This document shows positions 23,155 through 34,782 of a DNA stretch of 64,000 nt, one piece after another. Both the position numbers and the translations under genes were made by a program. This stretch comes from Capitulum mitella (taxonomy: Eukaryota; Arthropoda; Thecostraca; Pollicipedomorpha; Pollicipedidae): contig CP099846.1 of the NCBI GenBank assembly GCA_030062745.1, forward strand, positions 28,231,201-28,295,200, in the 5' to 3' direction. Below the pieces are notes generated by a model, which was given only the letters and a program-made list of their open reading frames with translations, ran no database searches and had not been told where the DNA came from. Numbering within the stretch: the stretch's first letter is position 1; the number at the start of each line of letters is the position of its first letter.

Positions 23155-24000
23155 CCAAAGTTCATAAATCAGGGGTTCATCAGGCAAAAGGCTTGAAGCC
23201 AAAGGTTCATAAGCATAAGGCTCGTATTGTAAAACGTCCGTACCGCAAAAGATTCGTTTTGGAAGAAGTTCGTATGGAACAGGATTTGCGTCGGAAAAGA
23301 TTCGTATCGAAAAAGGCTCGTAACGAAAAAAGTTCGTACTGCAAAAGGTTCGTATGGAAAAGGCTCGTACAAAAAAGGTTCGTAAGGGAAAAGGTTCGCC
23401 AGGAAAAGGTTCGCAGCCACAGGTTTGCAAACGTAAGGTTCGTGTTGAAAAAGATTTGTATATGACAAGGTTCGCATCGGAAGATTACTACACTCAGAAC
23501 ATTACTAGACAAAAGATCGTATGGAAGAAGTTCGAACGCAACAGATCGTTAGAAAAAGATCGTATAAGGTGAAAGATCGCATGGCAAATGATCGTTCGTA
23601 GAAGATCGTATGGCAAAGGTAGTCATAAGGCAACAACATCAAACGTAACCTAACGCAACCTAACTTCCGGCAAATCGATTATTGTGTCTACGGCAAGCCG
23701 ATTACTACGCCCACGCCAAACCGATTTCTGTGCCTCCGGCAAACGCTTACGGAAAACCACCTTTTGACAATGCTACCTTTTGTCCTTACGATCGTACGAT
23801 CGCACACCCAGATCCCGTACGATCTTTATCCTATACGATGTGTTGCTTATAATCTTTTCTTCCGATACGAATGTTGTCCGATACGAACCTTATGTTTACG
23901 AACTTTTGGTTACGACCCTTTTTTCCTGCGAACCTTTTCCCTTACCAACCGTTGGCTCACGAACCTTGCTCTGGTTTCCGTTAGCCACGAGTGTTTTGAG
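23155..24000. repeat. Inverted pair of degenerate AAAAGGTTCGTA word arrays
   Basis: From 23155 to about 23625 the words AAAAGGTTCGTA and AAAGATCGTATGG recur every 13-16 bp on the plus strand. From about 23780 to 23990 the same words appear inverted (CGAACCTTTTC, TACGAACCTTATG). Between them, 23669-23737 holds three copies of a 23-bp unit starting GGCAAATCGATT. The array starts directly at the decayed end of the family-A MITE. Frames across it (plus 23193-23465, minus 23149-23430) only encode periodic KRFV-like or YEPF-like peptides. Confidence 0.75.
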
Positions 24001-27000
24001 TAGGGGAATCGTGTTATGACATTTTCCAGTTTTTATACGGCAGATTGACATAGGATCAACAGTTTAACTCTTCATTGCGTAGGTTAACGTATTTATTGAC
24101 GAAGAGGATCAGAAATCGACGGTCTTGAACATAGCCCCAATATTAAAATGGCGTCGATTACGAAGACCGTAGATTGCCGAATCGAAATGGTCATGAACAA
24201 ACAGCGCGCTCAGTGCAGCAAGTCAGTCGTGATTTCACCTCAGAGTCCATTCCGCGCTCCGCAAACCTGAATAATGATCAGGGCACCTCCCGGACTATCA
24301 AATTTGATGGCGATTGGACGTCCCCGTCCGGCAGCTCAGCCCACGCTCTCCCCTCCGGCTCCGACTCAGTTCGTTGGCTGTTTTTAGGACGGGCCACGGC
24401 GCGAGCGGAGCTCCGACCACGCCCGGCACCCGGCGCGCGGAATCCCGCCGAGCGGCGCCCGCGGCCGCCCTCCGCGCGGAATCCGGCCGTCGGCACGTCG
24501 CGCGCGACGCGCCGTCGGCCGTCGGAGGCGACGAGCACGCGTCGGCGCCGCGAACGGGCGCGGCGGGCGGCTGCCCGAGGCCGGCCGCCAGCGGCGGCGG
24601 CCGGCCGGCGTGCCTCCGCCGGCCGAAATAGACAACAATTGGGGAATGCGTCGCGCCGCGCGCGGCCGGCATGCCCGGCCCCGGCCGGCGGCAGTAAATC
24701 GGCACCGGCGCCGGCGTCGGCCGCGACGGGCGTGCCTGGCGGGCCGCCGGCGCCGATGGGGCGCGTCGGAGCCGGGCCAGAGATCGACGCCTGGTAGGCC
24801 GGCACAGCCGTTATTTCCCCTCCCCGGCGGCAGTGTTTGAGCGGCTTCCGCCGCCGGTCGGCCGTCAGGGACGAGTCCGAAGGGGCAGTCCGTCCGATGC
24901 AGGGGGAGGGAGAAGGGGACGATGCCAACTGACAGGCGGGAAGCCAGGTTGACCTTTGGCGCGAGAGGCCCAAAGTGACGCCTTTGAGTGGGGTTTAAAG
25001 GATAAGATAAAGCAGAAGGCTTCCCGAACTGGATAAGGCAACACAAGGCCAACATTAGTCGTCACACCTCACCGCGTTAGTAATCCTCACGTCCCCGCTC
25101 CGAACAGCTTTAACAGATTTGCAATGATCCTGGCATCTGAGTTTTGTTCCCAGTTTTGAACTGGGAAAGAAAAAGTCAACATCGTCGTCAGAATCGAACG
25201 ACCCGCTTTGCCAGGGCAACAGGGATCCGGGTGCAGTCGGTACAATGACCGGCAACGATCCAGCGAATGGCGTAGTGAATGCCGACCGAAGCCCCTCGCC
25301 GGCAGCTGGTGCCGCCCAGACCACCCCTCCCCCGGTGGCGGCCGGAGGTCGGGACCCGGACGGCCTGGCCGGCGGCCGACCTGTCGCCGTCACCGGCCGC
25401 CGCCGGCCCATCGACCGGCCGTCCGGCTGAGCGATGACCGGCCGCCGCGCGATAGGCCGCCGCCTGGTTCAGCCGAGGCCGCTATCGCGCTGTCGCCGCC
25501 GCCGCCGGCCCGGCGCTGGCGGCCACTCTGGCGCGGCCGGCTCCGGCGGCCCCGCCCGCGGCGAGGCGGATCGGGGAGCGGGACCAGGTGGTGCCGGGAT
25601 GTGTCACCTGTGTCAGGCGCCGAAACGCAGCGTCGTTTGGGGCGGTGCGATCGGTGGCGACAGCTGATTACCGGGTCTTCGAATGAGTGTCACGCCACCG
25701 TCTGCTTCGCTCTTCGCTTAGCACAGGCCTCCTTACACCGTTCAAGATCATGTGGACTACGGCACTTACGGACAAGCGTCATCGGCGCAGTGGTTACTGT
25801 AGTGAGCTGTACACGCCTGTCATACAGACTACGCTAGAACTGAAGGATGCGATTCAACACCGGACCGGACATGCCCATATTTCAGGAGAGGAGCTTTCGA
25901 CCAATTACACGATTGGCACCTCTAAAAATCGTCCGCTAAATAACTGTTCTTATGTTTCTGGCTGGTTGGTGTAGGTTATGCAAAGCTTTCTTCGAATTTT
26001 ACGTTAATCTCGGAGCGGACATTAAAACGTAACGAAGAGCCAACTCGCTCCTTTTAGACAGCTATCCCTCAAATCGCAGCGTAAAGAACTTTTTGATCAG
26101 TCGCGATTCAGATTTCACCCATTTTGCACTACGGTCGTTATGGTTCTGCTTCTTTTGCAAAATTAAGTAGTACGCTTCTCCGAGAAGTCGGGACATTCAG
26201 CAATTTGGACAGAAAGCTAACGAACAGGCTGCTGATCGTGCTAACGATGTATCAATCCGCTTATGGAAAATCTGCCATATTTTTTTGCTGACGGGGCTCG
26301 TATGTCCTTACGTCGGGTGCGCCGTAAATTGGGCCAAAATGACGGAACAAAGGCGAAGACAACGTGAATTGCTTTTCTGTTTACTGTTCTACCAACCACG
26401 ATACTACGAGAGTCATCTACATTGTATCCAGTCATAAGCATTGTTGAAAGTACAAAGCAATTACGAATGCGGCAGCACTAGTGTTTTGTTCACTGCGTCT
26501 TTAGAAGAGAACATTTAGTATTGCTTACCACCGTCGCATTACGCGGCAGTGCTGAAAAAGGTGGAACAAGACACCTTGGAACTACATATCGCCTCAACAG
26601 GACTAGTTCTAATCGCGGAGTAACCCTGGTCGAATTAGTCCCACCACAAACTTTTTTTCCTTTTTTCGGAGCAAAATAACACCCTACTTCACGCATGCAC
26701 GAGCAGATGTCAAGGAACAAATAATCACATACGAGGCCAACAAAACACAAATAAGAACAACGATCAAGACGCTTACGATACGTACCATATTCCGGGGGAA
26801 GCACAAAAGGATGCGCATAAATGACAGAAAACACGGCAGTCCCAAGTCAAGACCTATTCCTTTGAAGCATCTTTGCAGCATGCTGTGGCGCACAATACAC
26901 GTGACTGGAAAGTACATTTTGCAGTCACAAAAACGTGCTTCCCAGCAAAAAAGAAATCGGAGCACGCAGTTCCCTTGAAAACGCTGATATTTTGCACGTA

Positions 27001-27634
27001 GCCAACAGAGAACGTGACGCAACAGCAGACGTCACATAATTCGAGTCTTCAACAGCTTCAACATTGATTAGCATCCATTCGCGTTGTGAGCAACATCGAC
27101 TGTGACCTCACCGTGACTAGAAAACAAAGCACGACAGTAACGCGGCAGTGTCCGTGACAGATCCAGCATCGCCGCACGGGCGTTCCCGGCGATCGGGACC
27201 CAATCCGCAGCTCGTCAGGGTGCCGCCACAACCACGATGGTGATCAACACAAAACACCAGGCAGGCTGAGCATTCTTCGTTGCCGCGCGCTTAGATCGGC
27301 CCGCAGAGTCCGGACTGTCGAAGCCAACAGAATCACGGCATGACGATGGGCATGGCATGAGCGGCACACGCGTTAATCCATCGGCATGAATCCTCCCATA
27401 GCTGGTCTGCCAACCTGAAACGGACTGATCACAAACTGTAGTTTAAATAAACCTTGACACGTTATGAAATGGCTCAGTGGCTCTCACGAAATGCGGCGAA
27501 CATAAAACGTGGCGACTAATCATCTACGCGACACCCTCCAGAATCATCAACAGGTTCCTCTACCGCCGGCTGGGCGGTCCTCAAGTCGGTCCCTCACCAC
27601 CCGGCGCCTGCCCTCCGCGCCACCAGCTCCCGCG
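24001..27634. other. Intergenic, with two CpG-rich islands (24380-24830 and 25280-25665)
   Basis: This is the region beyond the 3' end of STOML1. Two very GC-rich islands are dense in CGGCCGGCG words and leave all frames open, but give no domain. They may be promoter CpG islands, unrecognised exons or GC-biased repeat DNA. At 26490-27022 a minus frame of 112 codons with a hydrophobic centre is open. I do not recognise it. Confidence 0.4.
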
Positions 27635-28148
27635 CTACAGGTCCGCTCCCTCTCCGGCCTCCTTCAGCAGCGAACCGAGCGCCATCAGCAGGTGGACGTT
27701 CCCCCGGGCCCTCAGCCGGCCGCCGCTGTAGGCCGCCAGCGGGCTGAGCTCGCCGGCCGCCAGGCGGTGCAGGTCGGCCGCCGAGAGCGTCACCGTGACG
27801 TCGGCGGCCAGCTCGGGCGCCGGGCCGGCGCGCACCTCCCGGCCTCCTGCCGGCGGGGCGGGTCACCGTGACGGCGTGCTGTTGCCGGAGGCGGGTCAGC
27901 ACGTGTGCCGGCCGGCTGGCCGGGCTCGAGAATGATTCAGCTGATGAGTGGATTCACTTTCAGATTTCCAAGGCGGGCCGTCCATTCTAATTCAGAATCC
28001 GTGCATTTACTGAACGCGAATCGATTCACTTCGGCTCCCGAGTCGTAGGTCAGTCAAATCATCTTAAATTCAGTCCGGAATAATATGGACGTCGTATGGA
28101 AACAAATCAAAACGGAGGATATACATGCATACACACAAACGCACCTAA

Positions 28149-28195
<47 letters not shown>

Positions 28196-31100
28196 GCCAT
28201 TGTGGTCCGTGAACGTCTTAGTGAGTCGATTCACGGCTGATTCTTCCGGACAAGTAAACGATTCAATTTTCAATTTTGACTTTGATTCACTGCAGGTTTT
28301 AGCTGAATCGATTCAGATTCTAATTCATGCCAAACTATGTTCCTGAATCGATTCAGCGTTGATTCCATTCGACTCAGAATCAGGTAAAAGCCTGCGACTT
28401 TTATCCGTTTAAGGTTGTGATTCATTCACAATGAGTGTTCACTCGTGGATCACGCAACGGATTTCCTCAACGGAAGGAAGGACACAGAAGGAACGTGATC
28501 AGACTTGGGAACCACCTTAACTATGGCCAGGTAGAATCACTACCCTAACGAAAGGGACCAAAACGCAAGGTATGCCAACAGTGTGTCTTCGGATTCTGCC
28601 GCATTTGATGCAGAAATATTTCTCCTAACCAACGGCAGACTTTGTAGCTGTTAACACATCGGTGGGCAGACAACACCATTCTTCACCATACCATTAATAA
28701 CTGCAAGTGTTTCAACGATGAAAGAAGCGAAACGCATGAGAACATCCATACCTCCCAAAAGCTGGAGCTCAGATCCGTCCGACCCCACCGCCGACACTAA
28801 CCGTCGCCGAGGACGACGTGACAGACGCCGTCGGGCTCTGTGGTTTCGATCCGGTACACGCCGCGGGCCAGTCCGGCGGCGTCCGGCCCGGCCGGCAGCC
28901 GCTCCAGCGCGGCCCGCAGCACGCCCGCAGTCTCCGCGTCCGCCGCCAGGGGCGCTGCGGTCGCCGCGGCCGGCGGCAGGGGCGAGGCGGCGGCCGGCCA
29001 GGAGGCGGTCAGCGGCGGCTGGCCGGCCACCAGCGGGGTGCCGCCGCCGCCGAGCATGCTGCCGAGCTGGCGCAGCACGGGCCCCACGGCCGACAGCTGC
29101 TCCGCCTCCCGGTGCACCTTCACCTCGGAGCTGAAACACGGACGTGGCTGCAGTCCAACGGTCCTCAGCAACGCGTTAGGGATACAGCATATGTAAAGAT
29201 GGTAACACGAAAAACGGGCACGTTGGGAATAGAATCAGACTTCATCAGGGACTGACGAAGAGCTAGCATATCTTGAAGACATGTCGGCAGCAGGGTTTGA
29301 CCTCACCTTGTACATGAGGTACCGCGGGCAGGACATGGTGTTAAACGTAGCTTGACAATGATATATACGTCACTGGTACGAGACCGACCCAGCGTTAGAG
29401 ATGTAGTGATGGACAACGAACACGCGACCCAATTTGTTTGGCTGGACGAGACACACTTACTGAGCTTACGAAAGAACCGGCAAGGGTGCTTTTCTTCGCC
29501 CCTTATCACAAGCAACACAGTTCTGAAAGAACAAGACATGATTTCCGACCATAAAATCGTAGTGTCATATCAGTCGGTGACGGACACGCACACGCGACCC
29601 TTACAATTTGACTGATGACGCCTCCATACCCCAGTCCTTGAGCTGGCTGTTAATAGACAGCAGGACGGTTTCTTCAGTTTCTGCAACCTTCTTTGTTATT
29701 GCCGACAGCTGAAAACAGAAACGGCCAATATTTACAGCAAATCCTAATGAATTCGAGGTGAAAACCCGCACAAAGATGATAAATCGCGGACACGTGGAGC
29801 ATTCGGCGTACGAAGCAAAAACTTGGAGGCCAGCTTTAAAATCAAGCTCACATCGAACGTCCACGCTAAGATCTAGCCGAATTCGCCCAATAAACTGCGA
29901 CAGTTTGCAGGCAATGAAACGAAATGGCGCTGCGAATGCAATCACAAATTGTATCTCGGAGAAAACGTTACACCGGGCGTCCCCGTATCTGACCTCGTGC
30001 GCCACCAGCGTATTGACCATGATCGTCCTGGCCAGCGAGCGGAGAGAGCCCTGCGGGTCCACGCACGAGCCGACAAAGGCGTGCGGGTCGCAGACCCGGT
30101 ACCGAACCTCGGCCCCCAGCTCCACCACGGCTGCGTCACAGGTGATCAACTGACGGAGGCCCGGACAGGGTCAGGAGGTACAGCTCCACCACGGCTGTGT
30201 CACAGGTGATCAACTGACGGAGGCTAGGAAAGGGTCAGCAGGTACAGCTCCACCACGGCTGCGTCACAGGTGATCAACTGACGGAGGCCCGGACAGGGTC
30301 AGGAGGTACAGCTCCACCACGGCTGCGTCACAGGTGATCAACTGACGGAGGCCCGGACAGGGTCAGGAGGTACAGCTCCACCACGGCTGCGTCGCAGGCG
30401 CCGGAGCCAGGTGATCAGCTGACGGAGGCTACAAAAGGGTCAGGAGGTACAGCGCACGAACGGAGCCTGCCGGCTGAAATTAATAAGGTAACGGGCAGGG
30501 ACGCGGTCTTCGTGGTCAGCGTTACACTAGTGATAAGAGGCACTACGTCGAAAAAGGCTACATGGGAAGAGGGTAATAAATCCGGTGAAAACCCCTTACG
30601 AAATTCATGAAAATCGGGCAGAGGTGGTATACCCCTACGAACTCCAGACGGAAAGGATGAGGGGTGGACTACGGACAGAAGTCAACTCAATCGAAATAAA
30701 AACACACCATGTGCTGAACGTAATGCAATTTGTCTGCAGTTTTACACGATCGAGTACGAAAAAACCAAAACCTGGAGGTGCATATCACAAATCTCAGCTA
30801 ACAATCTTTTTCGACTGAGACAGGTCGCAACGGAGTTATCGAGTTTTCGCAAACACTCATCACTTTTCCTGAACTTCGATCCGCCGCCTGATGGAGCGCA
30901 ACGATACCGAAGCACCACCGGCATAATTACATGCACCACAGCACCATCCAGCAGAGTCTTAACCGCAGGTTACCACGTTCCCCGAGCGGCCGGGCCCGTT
31001 CGCCACTCGCCTGCTGCGGCGGCACCAGGATGCTCTGGTTGCGCAGGTCGACCAGCCGGTAGGTGTCAATCCCGGGCAGCAGCAGGGTCCAGCCGGGGCC

Positions 31101-32518
31101 GCGCGGCGGCAGCGCCCGGCCCAGCCGGAACACGACCAGCCGCTGCCAGCGCTGCAGCCGGCGCAACGTCCACCAGCCGGTCAGCGGCAGCGTGGCCAGC
31201 GCCAGCGCGTACACCAGCGCCAGCAGCAGGCCGGACACCAGGGAATCCAGGCAGCTGGGCGGCGGCTCTGCGGCAGGCGGCCGCGGCGTCGGGGGAGTGG
31301 TGCGCCGTGATGGGGCCGCAGCGGGGCGGAGGAGGGCCGCAGGCAGTGGGCGTTACGCAAGAGGGAGGGGGAGAGAGGCAGTGATGCAGGCCATGGGAGG
31401 CAGGAGGCGATGGTGGAGATGAGTATGGCATGAGTATGGCAGCAGGCAAGTGGAAAAAGGTTCGAACAAAAAATCTCGCTTGTTGTTCCACAACATTTTA
31501 ATAATCGTTTTAACGGACATACAAATACTGCCCGATGAAACACAGATGAAGCAGTGTCTGTAAACACGTACTTGTCGATATTACTGAACGGGTAAAAAAA
31601 TGCAAAGTCCTTTTCGTGCGACGTGGAGTTAATGAGCCGGGAGTTGATGATGAGAATTTGTAGCACAAAACGACACAGAATTTGCACTTTTTTTACAAGG
31701 CAGCACTTGGAAGTACTTAAATTTCCTGTTCCCACTGGGAACAAGAAACGTCAGTTTTTCAAGCCCTGAAACGGTTCAAAGAATACGGTATCAAAGTATG
31801 CTGACCACGTGAGGCATCTGTATTTTTTCATATCTTTGCCCCTGACTTCACATGTATAGCAGCCTTGATCAGTTATTTGACAATGAACTTAACATCGATG
31901 CAAGGACTAAGACCAGTGTAGGCAAGCTCACTTTGTACTGAATGTCAAGATGAGGCAAAAAATCAAAAGATGTAAGTATTTCAGTAACCATGGCAAAAAC
32001 CAAGGTCGCCAGAGATTGCAATGTTTAAAAACTTATTTCTGGCTGGGTGCACAGATGTAAAAATTCCCAAAGGATGTCAAAATTCTGTGAGGAAGATGCA
32101 TGACGACTGAATCTTGCACGGTAAAGATGTATCATCAGGATCCGGATACACGGAATTTGATGCCAAAATAATGTTCAGACGTAATAATTTCCGAAACTGA
32201 GATGTATTTGTTATGCAGGTAGGTGCCATTTTTCGTCCAAAATTGCAAATCTGGCCACACTGAGTAAAATGCAGTCACAAGGAAGCATGATGGATCTGTT
32301 ACTCCACATTTCCAATACTTACCTTTTTGCATCATAGAATTTTTCTGTTTTGAGAACGTGAAAAATGATTTGGATGGAAATGATGCTTTGTCAAATTTTG
32401 CAATGGAGCGAAAATCAAATGTAGAATCATAGTTAAATACCGCAGAAGTTCCTCCCTTCTTTCTTGCTGACTCATCTGGGTCTTCTAGGGACAATGCTGA
32501 ATATTCAGCTTTTGCCAT
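27635..32518 (-). CDS. STOML1: Stomatin-like protein 1 (SPFH + SCP2 domains), six exons
   Basis: The exons run 32518-32323, 31267-31011, 30149-29994, 29708-29605, 29130-28802 and 27846-27635 (TAG). They total 1254 nt and encode 417 residues, with every junction in phase. The N-terminus carries YSAL (residues 6-9), a YxxPhi late-endosome sorting signal as in vertebrate STOML1 (GYRAL). Residues 67-97 form the cysteine-preceded hydrophobic hairpin. Residues 98-250 are the SPFH domain (RLVVFRLGR, GPGWTLLLPGID, RVDLR-like RLVDLRNQS). Residues 315-417 are the SCP2 sterol-carrier domain (TVTLSAADLHRLAAGELSP, GGRLRARGN). The product should be a monotopic late-endosomal membrane scaffold linked to cholesterol handling. 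Exon 2 needs a GC-AG donor (CAG|GCGAGT). The exon-3 acceptor lies in a five-copy 64-bp array. GC content alternates between exons. Confidence 0.93.
27930..28400. repeat. Degenerate GAATCGATTCA word island in STOML1 intron 5
   Basis: GATTCA, TGAATC and the palindrome GAATCGATTC recur at irregular intervals over about 470 bp, for example near 28020, 28225, 28308 and 28344, broken by the (TA)n tract. Most occurrences are near-palindromic. No coding potential. Confidence 0.6.
28149..28194. repeat. (TA)n microsatellite
   Basis: About 22 uninterrupted TA dinucleotides inside STOML1 intron 5. Likely length-polymorphic. Confidence 0.97.
30117..30450. repeat. 64-bp tandem array (five units) duplicating the STOML1 exon-3 splice acceptor
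   Basis: The unit start CAGCTCCACCACGGCTG recurs at 30117, 30181, 30245, 30309 and 30373, exactly 64 bp apart. The last unit has a short insertion (GCGCCGGAGC region near 30395). On the minus strand each unit contains a polypyrimidine-like stretch, CAG, and the first 11 codons of exon 3 (LITCDAAVVEL). Only the copy nearest 30149 continues into the rest of the exon. The remaining copies lie in intron 2. Sixty-four is not a multiple of three, so using an outer acceptor without further splicing would shift the frame. Confidence 0.93.
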
Positions 32519-32559
32519 GACCCTGAAAAAACAATCAACCGTCATTGCACGAAATTTAC

Positions 32560-32822
32560 CAGACTGGAAAACACACCGAGGCCGGGACAACAAATGAGAT
32601 TGGAGGTGTGAAGCTCGGCGTCAGCTGGATGGCTTCGGTGCCGCCTGCCGGTTGGGCCGACGCTGGTCGGCGGCCGAGAGGCCATGCGAGGAGGCCACGG
32701 TGGTGAGGTACCCTCCTGTAGCTTCCGAGAGCCAGGCAGCCCTGTGCGAACAGCCGTCTGTGGTGGCACGACTGGTAGCTGACTTGCTGGGCTGGCTGGA
32801 GGACAGCTGACCAGCTGAGATC
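32560..32822 (-). other. Possible 5' exon upstream of STOML1, or 3' exon of an unknown minus-strand gene
   Basis: On the minus strand TTTGATCTCAG precedes 32822 and an open frame runs to a TGA at 32621 (GQLSSSQPSKSATSR...). A donor-like CTG|GTAAAT follows near 32564, and a strong TTTTTTCAG acceptor sits 4 nt before the STOML1 ATG. It could be a spliced STOML1 leader (the intron would be only about 43 nt) or the last exon of another gene. The peptide is Ser/Ala-rich and unrecognised. Confidence 0.3.
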
Positions 32823-32999
32823 AAACCTCAGACTGGACAGAGATTGGCCACTTCTAGCGCTGATCTAAGACTGCAGCTTCTTTGTGCGTGTTGAAATATC
32901 TGCGTAGTCCACCATTTTCTATCTGACCCTGCTGTCTTCATTTCCGATTCTGACTTCTCTGTCTGCATGCTTTCCCTTATTTTGTTCCCTTCCATTGCA

Positions 33000-33117
33000 A
33001 TGGTAAGGTGTGGTGGGGGTGGCACCCCTGAGGTGGCTGACTGGTGAGATGGCCATCCACAGCTGCCCCTTGCCAACCAAAAGGGGGTCATCCTCACCCT
33101 CCATGCACAACCCTAAA
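33000..33117 (-). other. Candidate minus-strand exon of an unknown gene
   Basis: TTTTTTAATTTTAG precedes 33117 on the minus strand, followed by an open frame whose peptide (LCMEGEDDPLLVGKGQLWM...) looks more protein-like than its AT-rich flanks, with balanced composition. No donor is obvious and no family is recognised. It may belong with the 32560-32822 candidate. Confidence 0.25.
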
Positions 33118-34782
33118 ATTAAAAAACCCAGTCATGAGCAGAATATGCTCATGACTGTGCATCACATATCATGCAGTCACACTGCATAACATGCTGCTAC
33201 TGTGATGGTTGGCTGATAGAAAACAGCACTACTCCACTGCAAAGAAAACAGTGCTGCCAAACATGACATTATTCACCCTGTTCACTAGCAAAGACATTAC
33301 ACAAATACTCGAACAGGTAAAGATGAAATATGAATACATATAAATCAGCATTATCTAACCTGAAATACACACATGAAATGTAAGTAGAGGAATAATAAAA
33401 AATGAAAAGGCCATCAGCAAGAAAATGAAAAGAAATGAAATGGCCACCTGATAATAGGTGGTGGGTAGAAAAAAGTGGCAGAAAAATACACATCAGTTGC
33501 CATACAAGAAGTTATGGCTAGGCTAGATTACATTAGGTGAAGTTGGGTTAAGTTAGGTGTATTATGTTAATAAGATATGTCAGGTTTTGTAATTTTTTGT
33601 CACAGTAACATTGGGTTAGGTCAGGTAAAGAAAGATAATGTTCGGGCTAGGTCAGTTACTCCTTGTACTGAGACATTACTGCCATTACTTTATTTCTTGC
33701 ATTTGTATTTATTTTACATTTCCATTTTTAATACCTCATATTTTTCACTACTTTTATTATTTTTCACTCCATCATTACTAACATTTTCATTTAATTTTAT
33801 TTGCACAATGAAATTAAATCATTCATTTTATTTCCACTTTTGAAATTTTTCTTCTTTCAATTGCTGACTTTACAGTCACTAATCTATTCCTTAATCCATT
33901 TCATATCTATTTCCATATATCTTCTCATATATCATATATTCATTCATATATTACATACCTACATACATCTATGTCATAAATTCACAGCCAGACAAAATAA
34001 ATAGCACATGCACAGCTCAAAGCCCAGGACCAACACATTCAAAAACTTCACACATTTCACTGTCAAGCTAGTAATGCTTCCAGAAGGTTGATTTGCTTAC
34101 CAAGGGACAGTGACTCAAAATTGGTACCTTTTCAAAAGAAATGGTACAACACAAGGTGCAGCACCCTGTTGCATTCCAGAAGACTGTGAATGTGCTAATC
34201 ACAGGCAAAGAGCACACTGACTATTTCCCAGTTTTTCACTTTTGTGCCAGACATAGAGACAAGACCAGATTATCAAAGCAAAATACAAAATGAAATGAAG
34301 GGCATTTAGAAATGTAGTCTGTGATGCACAGGACCATCCAGCATGAAGCAAATTACTGCTATTTATGACAATCTGCACCCCAAAGTTCAAAAAACAACCA
34401 CGGATTCCAAAGCCCAGCCTCCTTTGAAACTGACACGATCCAACACCACGCATTTTGATAGTTATAAACCTTGCTTAACGAGGTATGCAGCAAGTCCTAG
34501 TTTACACCAATTTCACACATTTCTTTTTCTTTCCTGCCAGTTTATTACTTGCTAATATTCTTATTTTCCACCTTAACATTGTTTTTACTATCAATGTTTG
34601 CTTACTTCCACATCTGTTTTCTTAACTGTGATCTTAATGCTGTTTTGCATTAATCATTTCTCCTTTTCATTTTATTTGTGTATTACTTTGTGCTTTTGAT
34701 GCTTTGTACTTCTTGAATTTATGCATTTCTCATGATGCCTCCTGGTCATTCTTAGATGGGCCAAAATAAACATCAAATTTCA
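33118..34782. other. CpG-poor intergenic DNA
   Basis: AT-rich, with very few CG dinucleotides and many TG/CA. A few TTAGGT-like words occur at 33518-33650. No exon was recognised. Confidence 0.5.

Noticed and set aside
23193-23465. Lys/Arg-rich 90-codon frame and its minus-strand counterparts (YEPF-like repeats)
   Set aside because: Both strands are open only because of the GGTTCGTA word array; the peptides simply mirror the repeat and lack any start or splice context.
24174-25055. Long Arg/Ala/Pro-rich frames on both strands
   Set aside because: Compositional openness in a CpG-rich island; no domain and no preference for one strand.
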